Shown here piece after piece: positions 1-7,771 of a DNA stretch of 64,000 nt (the stretch's first letter is position 1; each line of letters opens with the position of its first letter). Origin of the DNA: VMDJ01 sp038146785. GTDB lineage: Bacteria > Pseudomonadota > Gammaproteobacteria > Chromatiales > Chromatiaceae. The position numbers and the translations under genes were made by a program. The notes below the pieces were generated by a model. It saw nothing but the letters and a program-made list of their open reading frames with translations, was not told where the DNA came from and searched no databases. The stretch spans positions 248,001 to 312,000 of the forward strand of contig JAYQSI010000016.1 of assembly GCA_038146785.1 (NCBI GenBank), in the 5' to 3' direction.

Positions 1-789
1 GCTGTTTTCTACTTCCCGGGTTGTGGCTCTGAGCGTTTATTCTCAGATGTCGGCTTAGCTACCCTAGCGATGCTCAGCGAAACGGGCGCACAAACGGTAT
101 TACCACCCGGCTATTTATGTTGTGGCTACCCACAAACCAGTGCCGGACAACATGATCGTGGTCAGCAGATCACAACCAGCAACCGTGTCTTATTCCATCG
201 TGTCGCCAACACCCTGAACTATCTCGACATCAAAACCGTTGTGGTCTCTTGCGGTACCTGTATGGACCAACTGCTTAAGTACGAATTTGAGCAAATTTTC
301 CCTGGCTGTCGCTTGCTCGATATTCACGAGTACCTACTCGAAAAAGGTATCAAGCTGGATAAGGTCGATGGTGTGCAATACCTCTACCACGATCCTTGTC
401 ATAGTCCGATGAAGGAATATGACCCGATCCAAGTCAGCACAACATTGTTAGGTCAAAACGTGACTTTGTCTGATCGATGCTGCGGTGAAGCCGGCACCTT
501 AGGTACTGCTCGCCCAGATATCGCCAACCAATTGCGTTTCCGCAAATCGGAAGAGCTACGCAACGGCATTAAAGCGCTGACAGGTGAAGAAAAAGCAAAA
601 CAAGGCAATGTAAAACTGCTCACCAGCTGCCCTGCTTGCCAACAAGGTTTGTCACGTTATGGTGATGAAACAGGTCTTAAAACCGACTACATCGTTATCG
701 AGCTTGCCAAACACTTACTTGGTGACGGCTGGCAGAAACGCTTTATTGAACAAGCCAAACAAGGCGGCATAGAAAAGGTTCTTTTGTAA
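1..789 (+). CDS. FAD-linked oxidase / cysteine-rich Fe-S oxidoreductase, C-terminal part (partial)
   Basis: The frame is open from base 1, so the gene begins upstream of the window. The visible 262 residues are the C-terminal CCG (heterodisulfide-reductase-like) portion. I see FPGCGSERLFSD at the very start, then SCGTCMDQ, DPCHSPMK, RCCGEAGTLG and SCPACQQG, which are the paired-cysteine motifs of GlpC/HdrB-type domains. In large bacterial FAD/FMN oxidoreductases of the DUF3683/YdiJ type this domain follows an FAD-binding oxidase module and probably carries electrons through Fe-S centres towards quinone. The substrate cannot be told from this end alone. The stop codon overlaps the start of the carbonic anhydrase gene by one base (TAATG), so the two are co-transcribed. 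Confidence 0.85.
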   Translation, partial: AVFYFPGCGSERLFSDVGLATLAMLSETGAQTVLPPGYLCCGYPQTSAGQHDRGQQITTSNRVLFHRVANTLNYLDIKTVVVSCGTCMDQLLKYEFEQIFPGCRLLDIHEYLLEKGIKLDKVDGVQYLYHDPCHSPMKEYDPIQVSTTLLGQNVTLSDRCCGEAGTLGTARPDIANQLRFRKSEELRNGIKALTGEEKAKQGNVKLLTSCPACQQGLSRYGDETGLKTDYIVIELAKHLLGDGWQKRFIEQAKQGGIEKVLL

Positions 790-1415
790 TGCCTAATGAG
801 CACATCCCCGCCCCCGAAGCGCTTGAGCTACTAAAACTTGGCAACAAGCGCTTTGTTGCAGAAACACGCAAAACAACTGGCAGTGATCACACCCGCCGCA
901 CCCAATTAACCGTTGGACAAGAACCCTTTGCGATTATTCTTGGCTGTTCTGATTCGCGGGTACCTGCTGAGCTTGTTTTTGATGTTGGTCTTGGCGATCT
1001 ATTCGTAATCCGAGTTGCTGGCAACATTGTTGCGCCTTCGCAAATTGGTAGTGTGGAATTTGCAGTTGATCGCTTTAAAACTCGCCTCGTCGTTGTTCTC
1101 GGTCATTCAAATTGTGGCGCTGTTTGCGCAACACTCGATGAACTAAAACAGCCTGCAGAAGAACGCTCACCCAATATGGCCGCCATTGTGGATCGCATTC
1201 GTCCTTCTATCGAAGTCTTGCTAGATACCGATGTACGCAACTCTCCAGAGCAATTGTTACATCATGCCGTTATGGCCAATATCCGCGCCTCAGCCAATCA
1301 ATTGCGTCATGGCTCGCAAATCATTGAAAAGCTGATTCAAAAAGATGGCTTAATGGTTGTTGGTGCACACTACTCACTAGATACCGGTGAAGTAGAGTTT
1401 TTTGACGGCGTTTAG
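789..1415 (+). CDS. beta-class carbonic anhydrase
   Basis: Zinc enzyme interconverting CO2 and bicarbonate in the cytoplasm. At 208 residues it has the usual beta-class length. The zinc and active-site residues are visible: C53, D55 and R57 in CSDSR, then H106 and C109 in HSNCGA. Also typical are the DLFVIRVAGN strand and VGAHYSLDTGEVEFF at the end. There is no signal peptide. It is translationally coupled to the oxidoreductase upstream (TAATG overlap), an association I cannot explain mechanistically. Its last four bases overlap convergently with a small minus-strand gene. It could be called can or cynT; the sequence does not decide between them. Confidence 0.95.
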   Translation: MPNEHIPAPEALELLKLGNKRFVAETRKTTGSDHTRRTQLTVGQEPFAIILGCSDSRVPAELVFDVGLGDLFVIRVAGNIVAPSQIGSVEFAVDRFKTRLVVVLGHSNCGAVCATLDELKQPAEERSPNMAAIVDRIRPSIEVLLDTDVRNSPEQLLHHAVMANIRASANQLRHGSQIIEKLIQKDGLMVVGAHYSLDTGEVEFFDGV

Positions 1416-1579
1416 TCTTCGTTTTCTTGCTCGCGCATCGACAAGGTATCGAGCAACTCTCGTGACTGCAGCAGCAACTCACGACTTGCTTTAATTCGCT
1501 CATTCACAGACTCAACGAGCATTGCGCCAAAGTCGTTTCGTTTACGTGTTGCTTCAATCGTTGGATGTTTTTTATCCAT
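1412..1579 (-). CDS. small acidic/charged hypothetical protein (55 aa)
   Basis: A 55-codon frame read on the minus strand, starting MDKKHPTIEATRKR and ending SMREQENED. It is preceded by a plausible ribosome site (GGGTGAG just before the ATG). The composition is that of a soluble helical protein: a basic N-terminus, then leucine-rich amphipathic stretches with regular acidic and basic residues, and no cysteine or membrane segment. Its stop overlaps the carbonic anhydrase stop by a few bases, a tight convergent arrangement. The 167 bases upstream hold no other gene, only AT-rich DNA with an inverted repeat (GTAAG-N6-CTTAC, 1654-1669). Function unknown. I rest the call on start context, composition and the otherwise empty gap. 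Confidence 0.5.
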   Translation of the reverse strand: MDKKHPTIEATRKRNDFGAMLVESVNERIKASRELLLQSRELLDTLSMREQENED

Positions 1580-1746
1580 CTCTCACCCAGTAATTAATCA
1601 GCAGGTTTTTTCTGCCTTTATCGGGATTACTTTAGAGATTTAGCGCCATATTCGTAAGGGCATGCTTACAACTAATTTTTAATGCTTTAAACAGGCCAGA
1701 AATAAAAACATTGGTTTAACTTGAGTTATTGCACCGCAAAACGACA

Positions 1747-2247
1747 CTAAATTGATTTGTGCAGCGCAATAACTTCAATAATCTGTTTTTCACGATAAGC
1801 AAAAATTCTTTTCAGCTGCGGACTCACCCAAACGCGATTAACCCATTGGCTCAAAAAATTCGGTAGCCAATTAGGTAGCGCATAGTGAACCGTATCAATC
1901 ATGGTTGTTGAATGATCATCATTTTCAACAAAACGATGCTCATGAAACCAAAAGCTATAAGGGCCTTTCAACTGCTCATCGACAAAATACTCAGGCGCCT
2001 GGTAGTGCGAAATAATTGAGCGCCAGCGTAGACGCCAGCCAAATTGCCGAATGGTGTAATCAATGATCCGCCCTTGATACATATGAATGGGCGGCGGGGT
2101 TAATAAAACAAAATTTAACCAATCAGGCGTCAGCTCAGCGAGTAACTCCGCGCGCTCAAAATGCGCAAAGATAAGATCTCGCGATTGTTCGAATCGCTGC
2201 GTTTGTTCAAATTGATAAACCGGCAGATCAGCCACAGGTTTTCTCAT
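1747..2247 (-). CDS. SRPBCC (START-like) family protein
   Basis: About 166 residues starting at MRKPVADLPVYQF. An in-frame ATG 51 bases upstream would push the overlap with the preceding gene to 71 bases, so I prefer the internal start. Features seen: the early phrase FEQSRDLIFAHFERAELLAELTP-type helix, WLNF, the Tyr-rich strand region around GRIIDYTIRQFGWRLRW, and FVDEQLKGPYSFWFHEHRF, which fits the ligand-binding helix-grip fold of SRPBCC/polyketide-cyclase-like proteins (often annotated as cyclases or CDP-paratose epimerase neighbours). It is the last gene of the five-gene minus-strand unit, overlapping the DCC gene. A role in handling a hydrophobic product of the lipid-modifying enzymes upstream is inference only. 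Confidence 0.75.
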   Translation of the reverse strand: MRKPVADLPVYQFEQTQRFEQSRDLIFAHFERAELLAELTPDWLNFVLLTPPPIHMYQGRIIDYTIRQFGWRLRWRSIISHYQAPEYFVDEQLKGPYSFWFHEHRFVENDDHSTTMIDTVHYALPNWLPNFLSQWVNRVWVSPQLKRIFAYREKQIIEVIALHKSI

Positions 2248-2590
2248 CACACGACTTTCGGTTACGCCAACGCAAGAAACGCACATAACCCCACTCAAGT
2301 GCCGGCAACAAATGCAATGTCCTCACAATGCCAGCCAACCAACGGTAAGCCGGCAATTGCGACCACAGCAAAACAAAACCTGCCGCACCCGTCTGCCAGT
2401 TACCCAACTGATCTCGAACATGAAAGCGCGCCAACGCTGTGGTTTGGCTAATACCAAATGCAGCAAGTTGATCTAAGTCCCGAGTGACATCAACCCAATC
2501 AATCTTGTCTGCTTCTTTACGACGTTGATAATGCCTTATCTCGCGAGAACATAAGGGACATTGACCGTCGTAAAGTACAACAACACGCAT
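2228..2590 (-). CDS. DCC-family thiol-disulfide oxidoreductase-like protein (DUF393)
   Basis: 120 residues. It opens with VVLYDGQCPLCSREI, the signature of the DCC/DUF393 family, in which the D-G-x-C-P-x-C segment resembles the CxxC of thioredoxin-fold proteins. A second family feature, the aromatic LLPALEWGYVRFLRWRNR end, is also present. Activity for the family is poorly established. The start codon overlaps the stop of the cyclopropane synthase gene by one base (TAATG on the minus strand), so translation is coupled. DCC genes recur beside CFA synthase/DUF1365 clusters, which supports its placement here. Confidence 0.88.
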   Translation of the reverse strand: MRVVVLYDGQCPLCSREIRHYQRRKEADKIDWVDVTRDLDQLAAFGISQTTALARFHVRDQLGNWQTGAAGFVLLWSQLPAYRWLAGIVRTLHLLPALEWGYVRFLRWRNRKSCDEKTCG

Positions 2591-3813
2591 TACTCAGGCT
2601 TCTGCAAACAAATGTGAATGACGTCAGTCATGCCCTCACGGAAACCGGCTTCGCATACACATAGATAGTAGCGCCACATACGACGGAAACGCTCATCGTA
2701 ACCACGCGACTCCATCCACGCGGTATCTGCGGAGAAGTTCTCATCCCATTCACGCAGGGTATCTGCATAATCTTCGCCATAACGATCCACCTGCATCACA
2801 TCAAGATCATGCTCAATGGCTAAACGACGCAGATGTGTTTCGGTTGGCAACATGCCGCCAGGGAAGATGTATTTTTGAATGAAACCGCCGGGTGATTTTT
2901 CGTAGGCATCAAAAAGATCTTCTCGAATGGTAATGATCTGCAACACAGCTCGACCACCTGGACGCAAACGCTCTTTCAACACCTCAAAGTAAGTCTGCCA
3001 GTACTCCTTACCGACCGCCTCGAACATCTCAATCGACACAATGTGATCGAACTGACCTTCAACATCGCGATAATCTTGAAGGCGGATATTGGTCATATCC
3101 TCTAAGCCATTCATCTGAAGTCGCGCCGTCGCGTAGTTATGCTGTTGTTCCGATAAGGTTAGGCCCAATACATTCACATCTTTTTGTGCTGCAAATTCAG
3201 CAAAGCCACCCCAACCACAGCCAATCTCAAGGACACGCTGATGCGGCTGAATACCCGCGAGATTAAAAATCCGACGATACTTTTCAGTCTGCGCCATCTC
3301 CAAATCCATCGCCCCATCAAATACCGCAGATGAGTAACTCATGGTGTTATCTAACCAGCGGGCATAAAAGGCATTACCCAAATCGTAATGCGCAGAGATG
3401 TTCTTACGGCTTCCCAATAAGGTATTACCGCGCGAATGATGTAACCGCTTGGCTAACCAAGCCGCCAACGGATGGCGCTCCTTGCCACTTATGCTCGAGA
3501 GGTTTGTCGCGATTAACTCAAGCAATACCGCAAGATCGTCGGTTTCCCACTCATCTGCCATATAAGACTCGGCAAAACCAATATCCCCAGAAAACAAGAC
3601 TCGAGACGCAAACTTAATGGGATTGTGAATCTTGATATGCCCAATAAGTGACATCTCATCTGCTTTGATTTTTTGTGCGTAGTCTTCAAACTCAATCATT
3701 AAGGTGCCGGTTTCAATTTTCGCAAACCAGTTAATGATTTTTTCTTGGATAAAACTCGCTTTCTCGCGTTGTTTTACGTGCGGGATGTTCAGTGATGAAA
3801 CACGTGTGTTCAT
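2590..3813 (-). CDS. cfa: cyclopropane-fatty-acyl-phospholipid synthase family methyltransferase
   Basis: 407 residues, close to the usual CFA-synthase length. It uses S-adenosylmethionine to methylenate or methylate unsaturated acyl chains in membrane phospholipids. Visible motifs are the SAM-binding VLEIGCGWGGFAEFAA near residue 195, SAHYDLGNAFYARWLD before it, IVSIEMFEAVGKEYW, and the family-typical IQKYIFPGGMLP. Its start overlaps the stop of the DUF1365 gene by four bases (ATGA). Paralogues in such clusters are not always true cyclopropane synthases: in Rhodobacter related enzymes make methylated or furan fatty acids. Because it sits with DUF1365, an FAD oxidase and a photolyase, a role in protecting or tagging membrane lipids under light stress is plausible but inferred. 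Confidence 0.93.
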   Translation of the reverse strand: MNTRVSSLNIPHVKQREKASFIQEKIINWFAKIETGTLMIEFEDYAQKIKADEMSLIGHIKIHNPIKFASRVLFSGDIGFAESYMADEWETDDLAVLLELIATNLSSISGKERHPLAAWLAKRLHHSRGNTLLGSRKNISAHYDLGNAFYARWLDNTMSYSSAVFDGAMDLEMAQTEKYRRIFNLAGIQPHQRVLEIGCGWGGFAEFAAQKDVNVLGLTLSEQQHNYATARLQMNGLEDMTNIRLQDYRDVEGQFDHIVSIEMFEAVGKEYWQTYFEVLKERLRPGGRAVLQIITIREDLFDAYEKSPGGFIQKYIFPGGMLPTETHLRRLAIEHDLDVMQVDRYGEDYADTLREWDENFSADTAWMESRGYDERFRRMWRYYLCVCEAGFREGMTDVIHICLQKPE

Positions 3814-4565
3814 TTTGATACCTCAATCATGGGTGGTTCGGGCTTACGATGAAAACGCGCACCCTTTAGCCAAAGCTTCAAGGCATGCCAATGAATGGCG
3901 CCAAGCACTTTGGCTGTTAAAAATGGAAAACGGATAACTTGTTTAAGGATCTGACGATCGGAGAATTCGACTGCTCGCCCTGTCTGCGTTGCACTTAATT
4001 TGGGCAACTGTTGATCATTGAGCAAAATACTCAGGCGCAATTGTTCATTAGGCGCATGAAACGAGAAGGCATAACCCCCTTGAAGATCCATAAAGGGAGA
4101 AACATGGAATATCTTTTCACTGCGCGATCGCACAGGCCATTGCTGATCCGCGTCTAATAAATAGACATGCTTTTCACCAAAGGTATTGCGCACTTCACAC
4201 AAAATAGCGATTGGCTGGTCTTTCTCATCAAGACAGAACCAAACACTCAAGGGATTAAACACAAAGCCCAGCACTCGCGGCATCGCTAGCAAGAAAATCT
4301 TATGCGGCACTTGCTGAATACCTTTGTTAACCAAGCAACGTTCAACCCATCCGCGGAAATCTTGCTCTCCTGCTGGCAAATGATCTTTAGCTCTCAGGCT
4401 AATAAGATTCCAACGATTTAGTGAAAACCAACGAGTTTGTTGATTGGTTTCCTCTAGCGCATCGATATCAAACAAGGCGGTGAAAATATCGTAATTAAAA
4501 CGATAGCCAAGATCACCATAGCGGCGATGCATCACAGAACAGGGATAGAGGCACTGTTTAATCAT
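3810..4565 (-). CDS. DUF1365 domain-containing protein
   Basis: 251 residues, the normal length of DUF1365 proteins. Recognised from the start (CLYPCSVMHRRYGDLGYRFNYDIF), the LNRWNLISLRAKDHL segment, the LLAMPRVLGFVFNPLSVWFC block, CEVRNTFGEKHVYLL, and the HVSPFMDLQGGYAF motif. The biochemical role is not established. Members almost always lie between an FAD-dependent amine-oxidase-like gene and a CFA synthase, exactly as here, with four-base overlaps on both sides. This strict coupling suggests the three products act on one lipid pathway. Confidence 0.92.
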   Translation of the reverse strand: MIKQCLYPCSVMHRRYGDLGYRFNYDIFTALFDIDALEETNQQTRWFSLNRWNLISLRAKDHLPAGEQDFRGWVERCLVNKGIQQVPHKIFLLAMPRVLGFVFNPLSVWFCLDEKDQPIAILCEVRNTFGEKHVYLLDADQQWPVRSRSEKIFHVSPFMDLQGGYAFSFHAPNEQLRLSILLNDQQLPKLSATQTGRAVEFSDRQILKQVIRFPFLTAKVLGAIHWHALKLWLKGARFHRKPEPPMIEVSK

Positions 4566-5906
4566 GCAGCCGCCTTATCCTTTTTTTGCTCAATCAAATC
4601 ACGCGATGCGATCAATGCATCAAGCCATGCTTTATCCAGTGCTTTGCCCCCGGAAATCGCATGCGCGACTTCAACACCCGAGCGCATACCATCTTCATGG
4701 AAGCCATACCCTGTCCATGCACCGGCAAACCATAAATGATTTTCACCTTGCACCAATGGCAAAGCCTTTAGTCGCGACTCACTGTCACTATCAAAAACAG
4801 GATGCGCATACTCGATACGCTGTAAAACCTTGCCTGAGTCAGGCTCGAGCACAGGGTTCAAGGTGACAAAATAATTTGTCTGCGTATTGAGATTCTGTAG
4901 AGAATTCATCCAATAGGTCACGCTAACACTTGGGTCCGATCCATCTACGCTGCTCACCCAAATAATTCCATGAGCTCCAGGCTGCTTTACGCTTTGGCAT
5001 CAGTGCTTCATCGTTGTGCAATACAGCGATATTGGTTTGATAAGCCACGCTATCAAGCACCAAACGTTGTGCCGGACTTTGCGATTTAACTATTCGACTC
5101 GCTTGATCGGAGTGACAAGCCATCACCAACTCGTCAGCACGAAGTTGCTTACCTGACACTAACTCGACACACCATTGTTTGCCTTCGCGAATAGCGGCAA
5201 CTGCGGGATCTCCAAGCAGTACTCGCTCACCTAATTGTTCCGCCACTTTTTTCACATAACTTTGCGAGCCGTTAACCACCGTTTCCCACTTGGGACGGTC
5301 TTTCAGTTGCATCAATCCGTGGTTGTCAAAAAAACGAATCAGCGAGCGAGCTGAGAAATGCGCCACCGCCTCAACCGGTGACGACCAAATAGCCGCAGCC
5401 ATCGGAAGTAAATAGTGCTGACGCAATTCTTTGGAGAAGCGATGCATCTCTAAATAGTCGGCCAAGGTTTGCTCAGGTCGGATAGCGTCATTTCGTAAAT
5501 CATTTGTCGCCGTTTTATTGAAACGCAGAATGTCGCGAATCATGCGATGAAAACGAGGTCTAACCAGATTGAGGCGCTGGGCAAACAAACCGTTCAGATC
5601 GCTACCGTTATATTCCACGCCGTTTGGACGCATCGATACCGAGAACGACATGTCTGTTGGATAGGTTTCAACACCCAGGTCTTCGAACCATTTGCTCAAC
5701 AACGGATAATTAGGTCGGTTAAACACCATGTATCCGGTGTCCACAGCAACCTCACGACCAGCTTCACTGTGAGTAACAGTGTTCGCATGACCGCCCAAAC
5801 GCGCATCTGACTCGACCAAGGTGACGTTGGCTGAATCCTTCAAAAACCAGGCAGCCGAGAGCCCGCTTACTCCACCACCAATAATAAGGACGTCTTTTTT
5901 GTTCAT
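4562..5906 (-). CDS. FAD-dependent amine-oxidase-like protein (frame interrupted once)
   Basis: Two overlapping frames join into one roughly 447-residue protein. The N-terminal part has the dinucleotide-binding IIGGGVSGLSAAWFL and ESDARLGGHANTV, with DTGYMVFNRPNYP and the AMAAAIWSSP-type segment. The C-terminal part has SVTYWMNSLQ, YFVTLNP, and FAGAWTGYGFHEDGMRSG, which is the FAD-contacting end of this family. The break falls after WSSWNYL. Removing one base from the three-C run at 4957-4959 (GGG on the coding strand) restores WNYLVSSVDGSDPSVSV. I therefore regard this as one gene with an indel, most likely an assembly error. It is the first gene of the minus-strand unit and overlaps DUF1365 by four bases. 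It probably oxidises or desaturates a lipid or carotenoid-like substrate (inference). Confidence 0.85.
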
Positions 5907-5944
5907 GTTTTATGCGTTGTCCAAATAAAAAAGCTAAACAAAGG

Positions 5945-5983
5945 TTGAACTTTTTGAAATCTTGTACCACTATATTCGTACAA
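5945..5983. promoter_or_regulatory. divergent promoter region with perfect TTGTAC-N10-GTACAA operator-like palindrome
   Basis: The gap between the divergent amine-oxidase and peroxidase genes contains TTGTAC at 5962-5967 and GTACAA at 5978-5983, a perfect inverted repeat. A plus-strand promoter can be drawn as TTGAAC (5945-5950) and TATATT (5971-5976), with a long 20-base spacer. Long spacers with a dyad between the -35 and -10 boxes are characteristic of MerR-family-regulated promoters, and a MerR-family gene lies in the plus-strand unit. On the minus strand TATAGT at 5969-5974 could be a -10 box. The arms resemble the TGTAC half-sites described for LitR-type regulators, but the spacing is shorter. 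Binding by the local MerR protein is inference. Confidence 0.5.
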
Positions 5984-6009
5984 ACTTTTAACACATGCAA
6001 GTTTTCGAT

Positions 6010-6555
6010 ATGAAAATACAGACAAAAGCAGGGTTATTACTCATTGGGGCACTCATGAGCCAGACAGTACTTGGACAAGATGAACAATACGTTCTTGGAC
6101 ACAGCATCAAGCCTTTGGGCAAATCTGAGGCCGTGGAGCTAAGCCAGTACGAGGGAAAGGTACTTTTGGTTGTGAATACCGCGAGCCAGTGCGGCTTTAC
6201 CCCGCAATTCGAGTCTCTCGAGAAGCTTTACAAAGATAAAAAAGACCAAGGCTTTGAAGTGCTTGGCTTCCCTTCTGGCGATTTCGGCGGTCAGGAATTC
6301 AACAACGCCGACAAAATTGCGAGCTTTTGCCAAGTGAACTATGGCGTCACCTTTCCCATGTTCGAAAAGATCAAGGTCAAAGGAAAAGATGCACATCCTT
6401 TTTATAAGCAGCTCGCCAAAGAAGCGAACAGCACACCCAAGTGGAACTTCCACAAATATCTGATTGGTCGTGATGGCAAAGTCATCGACAGCTATCTCAG
6501 CTGGACATCAGGTGACAGTAAAAAGTTACGCAATGCTGTTGAGGCGGCCCTCTAA
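6010..6555 (+). CDS. glutathione-peroxidase-family thiol peroxidase, exported
   Basis: About 181 residues from MKIQTKAG (an ATG 15 bases upstream at 5995 is also in frame; neither has a clear ribosome site). A signal peptide is visible (LLLIGALMSQTVLGQ). The peroxidatic cysteine lies in NTASQCGFTP, and the WNFHKYLIGRDG block carries the conserved Trp and Asn. The usual FPCNQFGGQE segment reads FPSGDFGGQE, so the usual resolving Cys and the active-site Gln at that place are missing. It probably reduces peroxides in the periplasm with a different thiol cycle. It is the first gene of a four-gene plus-strand unit opposite the lipid cluster. Its stop codon overlaps the next start closely (TAATG). 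Confidence 0.88.
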   Translation: MKIQTKAGLLLIGALMSQTVLGQDEQYVLGHSIKPLGKSEAVELSQYEGKVLLVVNTASQCGFTPQFESLEKLYKDKKDQGFEVLGFPSGDFGGQEFNNADKIASFCQVNYGVTFPMFEKIKVKGKDAHPFYKQLAKEANSTPKWNFHKYLIGRDGKVIDSYLSWTSGDSKKLRNAVEAAL

Positions 6556-7302
6556 TGAAAGCGGGTCACGCATGGGTATTTGGCGCAAGCCAAGGCATTG
6601 GCCGCGCGCTAAGCGAGCAACTGCATAAAGCCGGTTGGTCACTCGCATTAAGTGCCCGCACACCTCAAACCCTGCATCCTCTTTGCGAAGAAGTTGAAGC
6701 TCAGTGCATTCCTTGTGATGCCACTGATCGCGATGCTGTGAATAACGCAACACAGTTTGTCTTCCAGCATCAGCGTCCTGATTTGATCATCTTTCAATGT
6801 GGGCGATTACGAACAGATGCCTGCGTCTCGCTTTAATGCCGAGTTATGCGAGCGTTTAAACAAAACTAATTACCTATCTGCTTGCTACTTGCTCGAGAAC
6901 GTCATTCCCTTGATGAAAGGCCATGGCGGCACCATTGCACTCAACGCCAGCGCTTCTAGCTACCGTGGGCTACCTAATGGCGGCGCTTATAGCGCACCTA
7001 AAGCTGCGTTGGTGAATCTCGCAGAGTCGTTAAAACCTGAACTCGCTGAGATGGGTATCGATATTCGTGTCGTAAACCCAGGTTTCGTTAAAACCCGTTT
7101 AACCGATCGTAACGATTTTGAAATGCCCTTCTTGTTAGAACCAGAAGAGGCGGCCAAAGAGATTCTTGATGGCTTACTGAATAGCAAACGTTTCGACATC
7201 AACTTTCCACGCGCACTCACTTGGCCATTGCGTTTGCTTCGCATGCTGCCTGACCAACTCTTTTTTGGCGTAATCAAGCGCAAGGTGTTACGTCATGAGT
7301 GA
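6555..7302 (+). CDS. SDR family NAD(P)-dependent oxidoreductase (frame interrupted once)
   Basis: A classical short-chain dehydrogenase of about 248 residues, split into two frames. Part one has the cofactor motif FGASQGIGRALSEQL. Part two has NASASSYRGLPNGGAYSAPKAAL, carrying the catalytic Ser, Tyr (in YSAPK) and Lys, and the VNPGFVKTRLT motif. The frames meet at LIIF. Removing one T from the TTT run at 6792-6794 gives LIIFNVGDYEQ, the expected strand after the cofactor fold. SDRs of this type recur in light-induced photolyase/CFA clusters. It is translationally linked to the peroxidase before it and overlaps the SnoaL-like gene by eight bases. Substrate unknown. Confidence 0.85.
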
Positions 7303-7747
7303 AGCGCTTAACAAATACAAAACCTTTTGTGAAAACGTCACTCGTGAAGGTATCGAGCAGTTCGATCAAATGTTCGACGCTAACGCTCTGTTTCGCGACC
7401 CGTTCAATCATGTGCGCGGCGTTAATGCGATCAAACACATCTTTACTCACATGATGGATAACTTTCCTCGCACGAAATTCACCATCATTGATCATGCACA
7501 AAGCGATCAGTACCACTATTTACGTTGGGACTTCCAACCAGACACCAATAAATCACTGGTGATCGATGGCATGACCCAGATTCATCTCGGCGACACCCAA
7601 TTGATTGATGAGCACATCGACTATTGGGATAGCGCGAGTCGCTTATTCGCCGAGGTGAAACCAACTAAAGCGCCAACTCGTTGGCTTTTAAACCGTTTGT
7701 GCGCCGACAAAGCGTCACAAATCCAATCCGAGCAACTCTCTCAATAA
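7295..7747 (+). CDS. SnoaL-like / nuclear transport factor 2 family protein
   Basis: 150 residues. The cone-shaped NTF2-like fold is suggested by the helical N-terminus, NALFRDPFNHVRGVNAIKHIF, the strand YHYLRWDFQ, and a final DEHIDYWDSA, where an Asp/His pair lines the pocket in SnoaL-like proteins. Its start overlaps the end of the SDR gene by eight bases, so the pair is coupled. NTF2-like partners of SDRs often act on small hydrophobic metabolites. No function can be assigned from sequence. Confidence 0.82.
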   Translation: MSEALNKYKTFCENVTREGIEQFDQMFDANALFRDPFNHVRGVNAIKHIFTHMMDNFPRTKFTIIDHAQSDQYHYLRWDFQPDTNKSLVIDGMTQIHLGDTQLIDEHIDYWDSASRLFAEVKPTKAPTRWLLNRLCADKASQIQSEQLSQ

Positions 7748-7771
7748 CGTTTAGGATCGAGGTACAAAACT

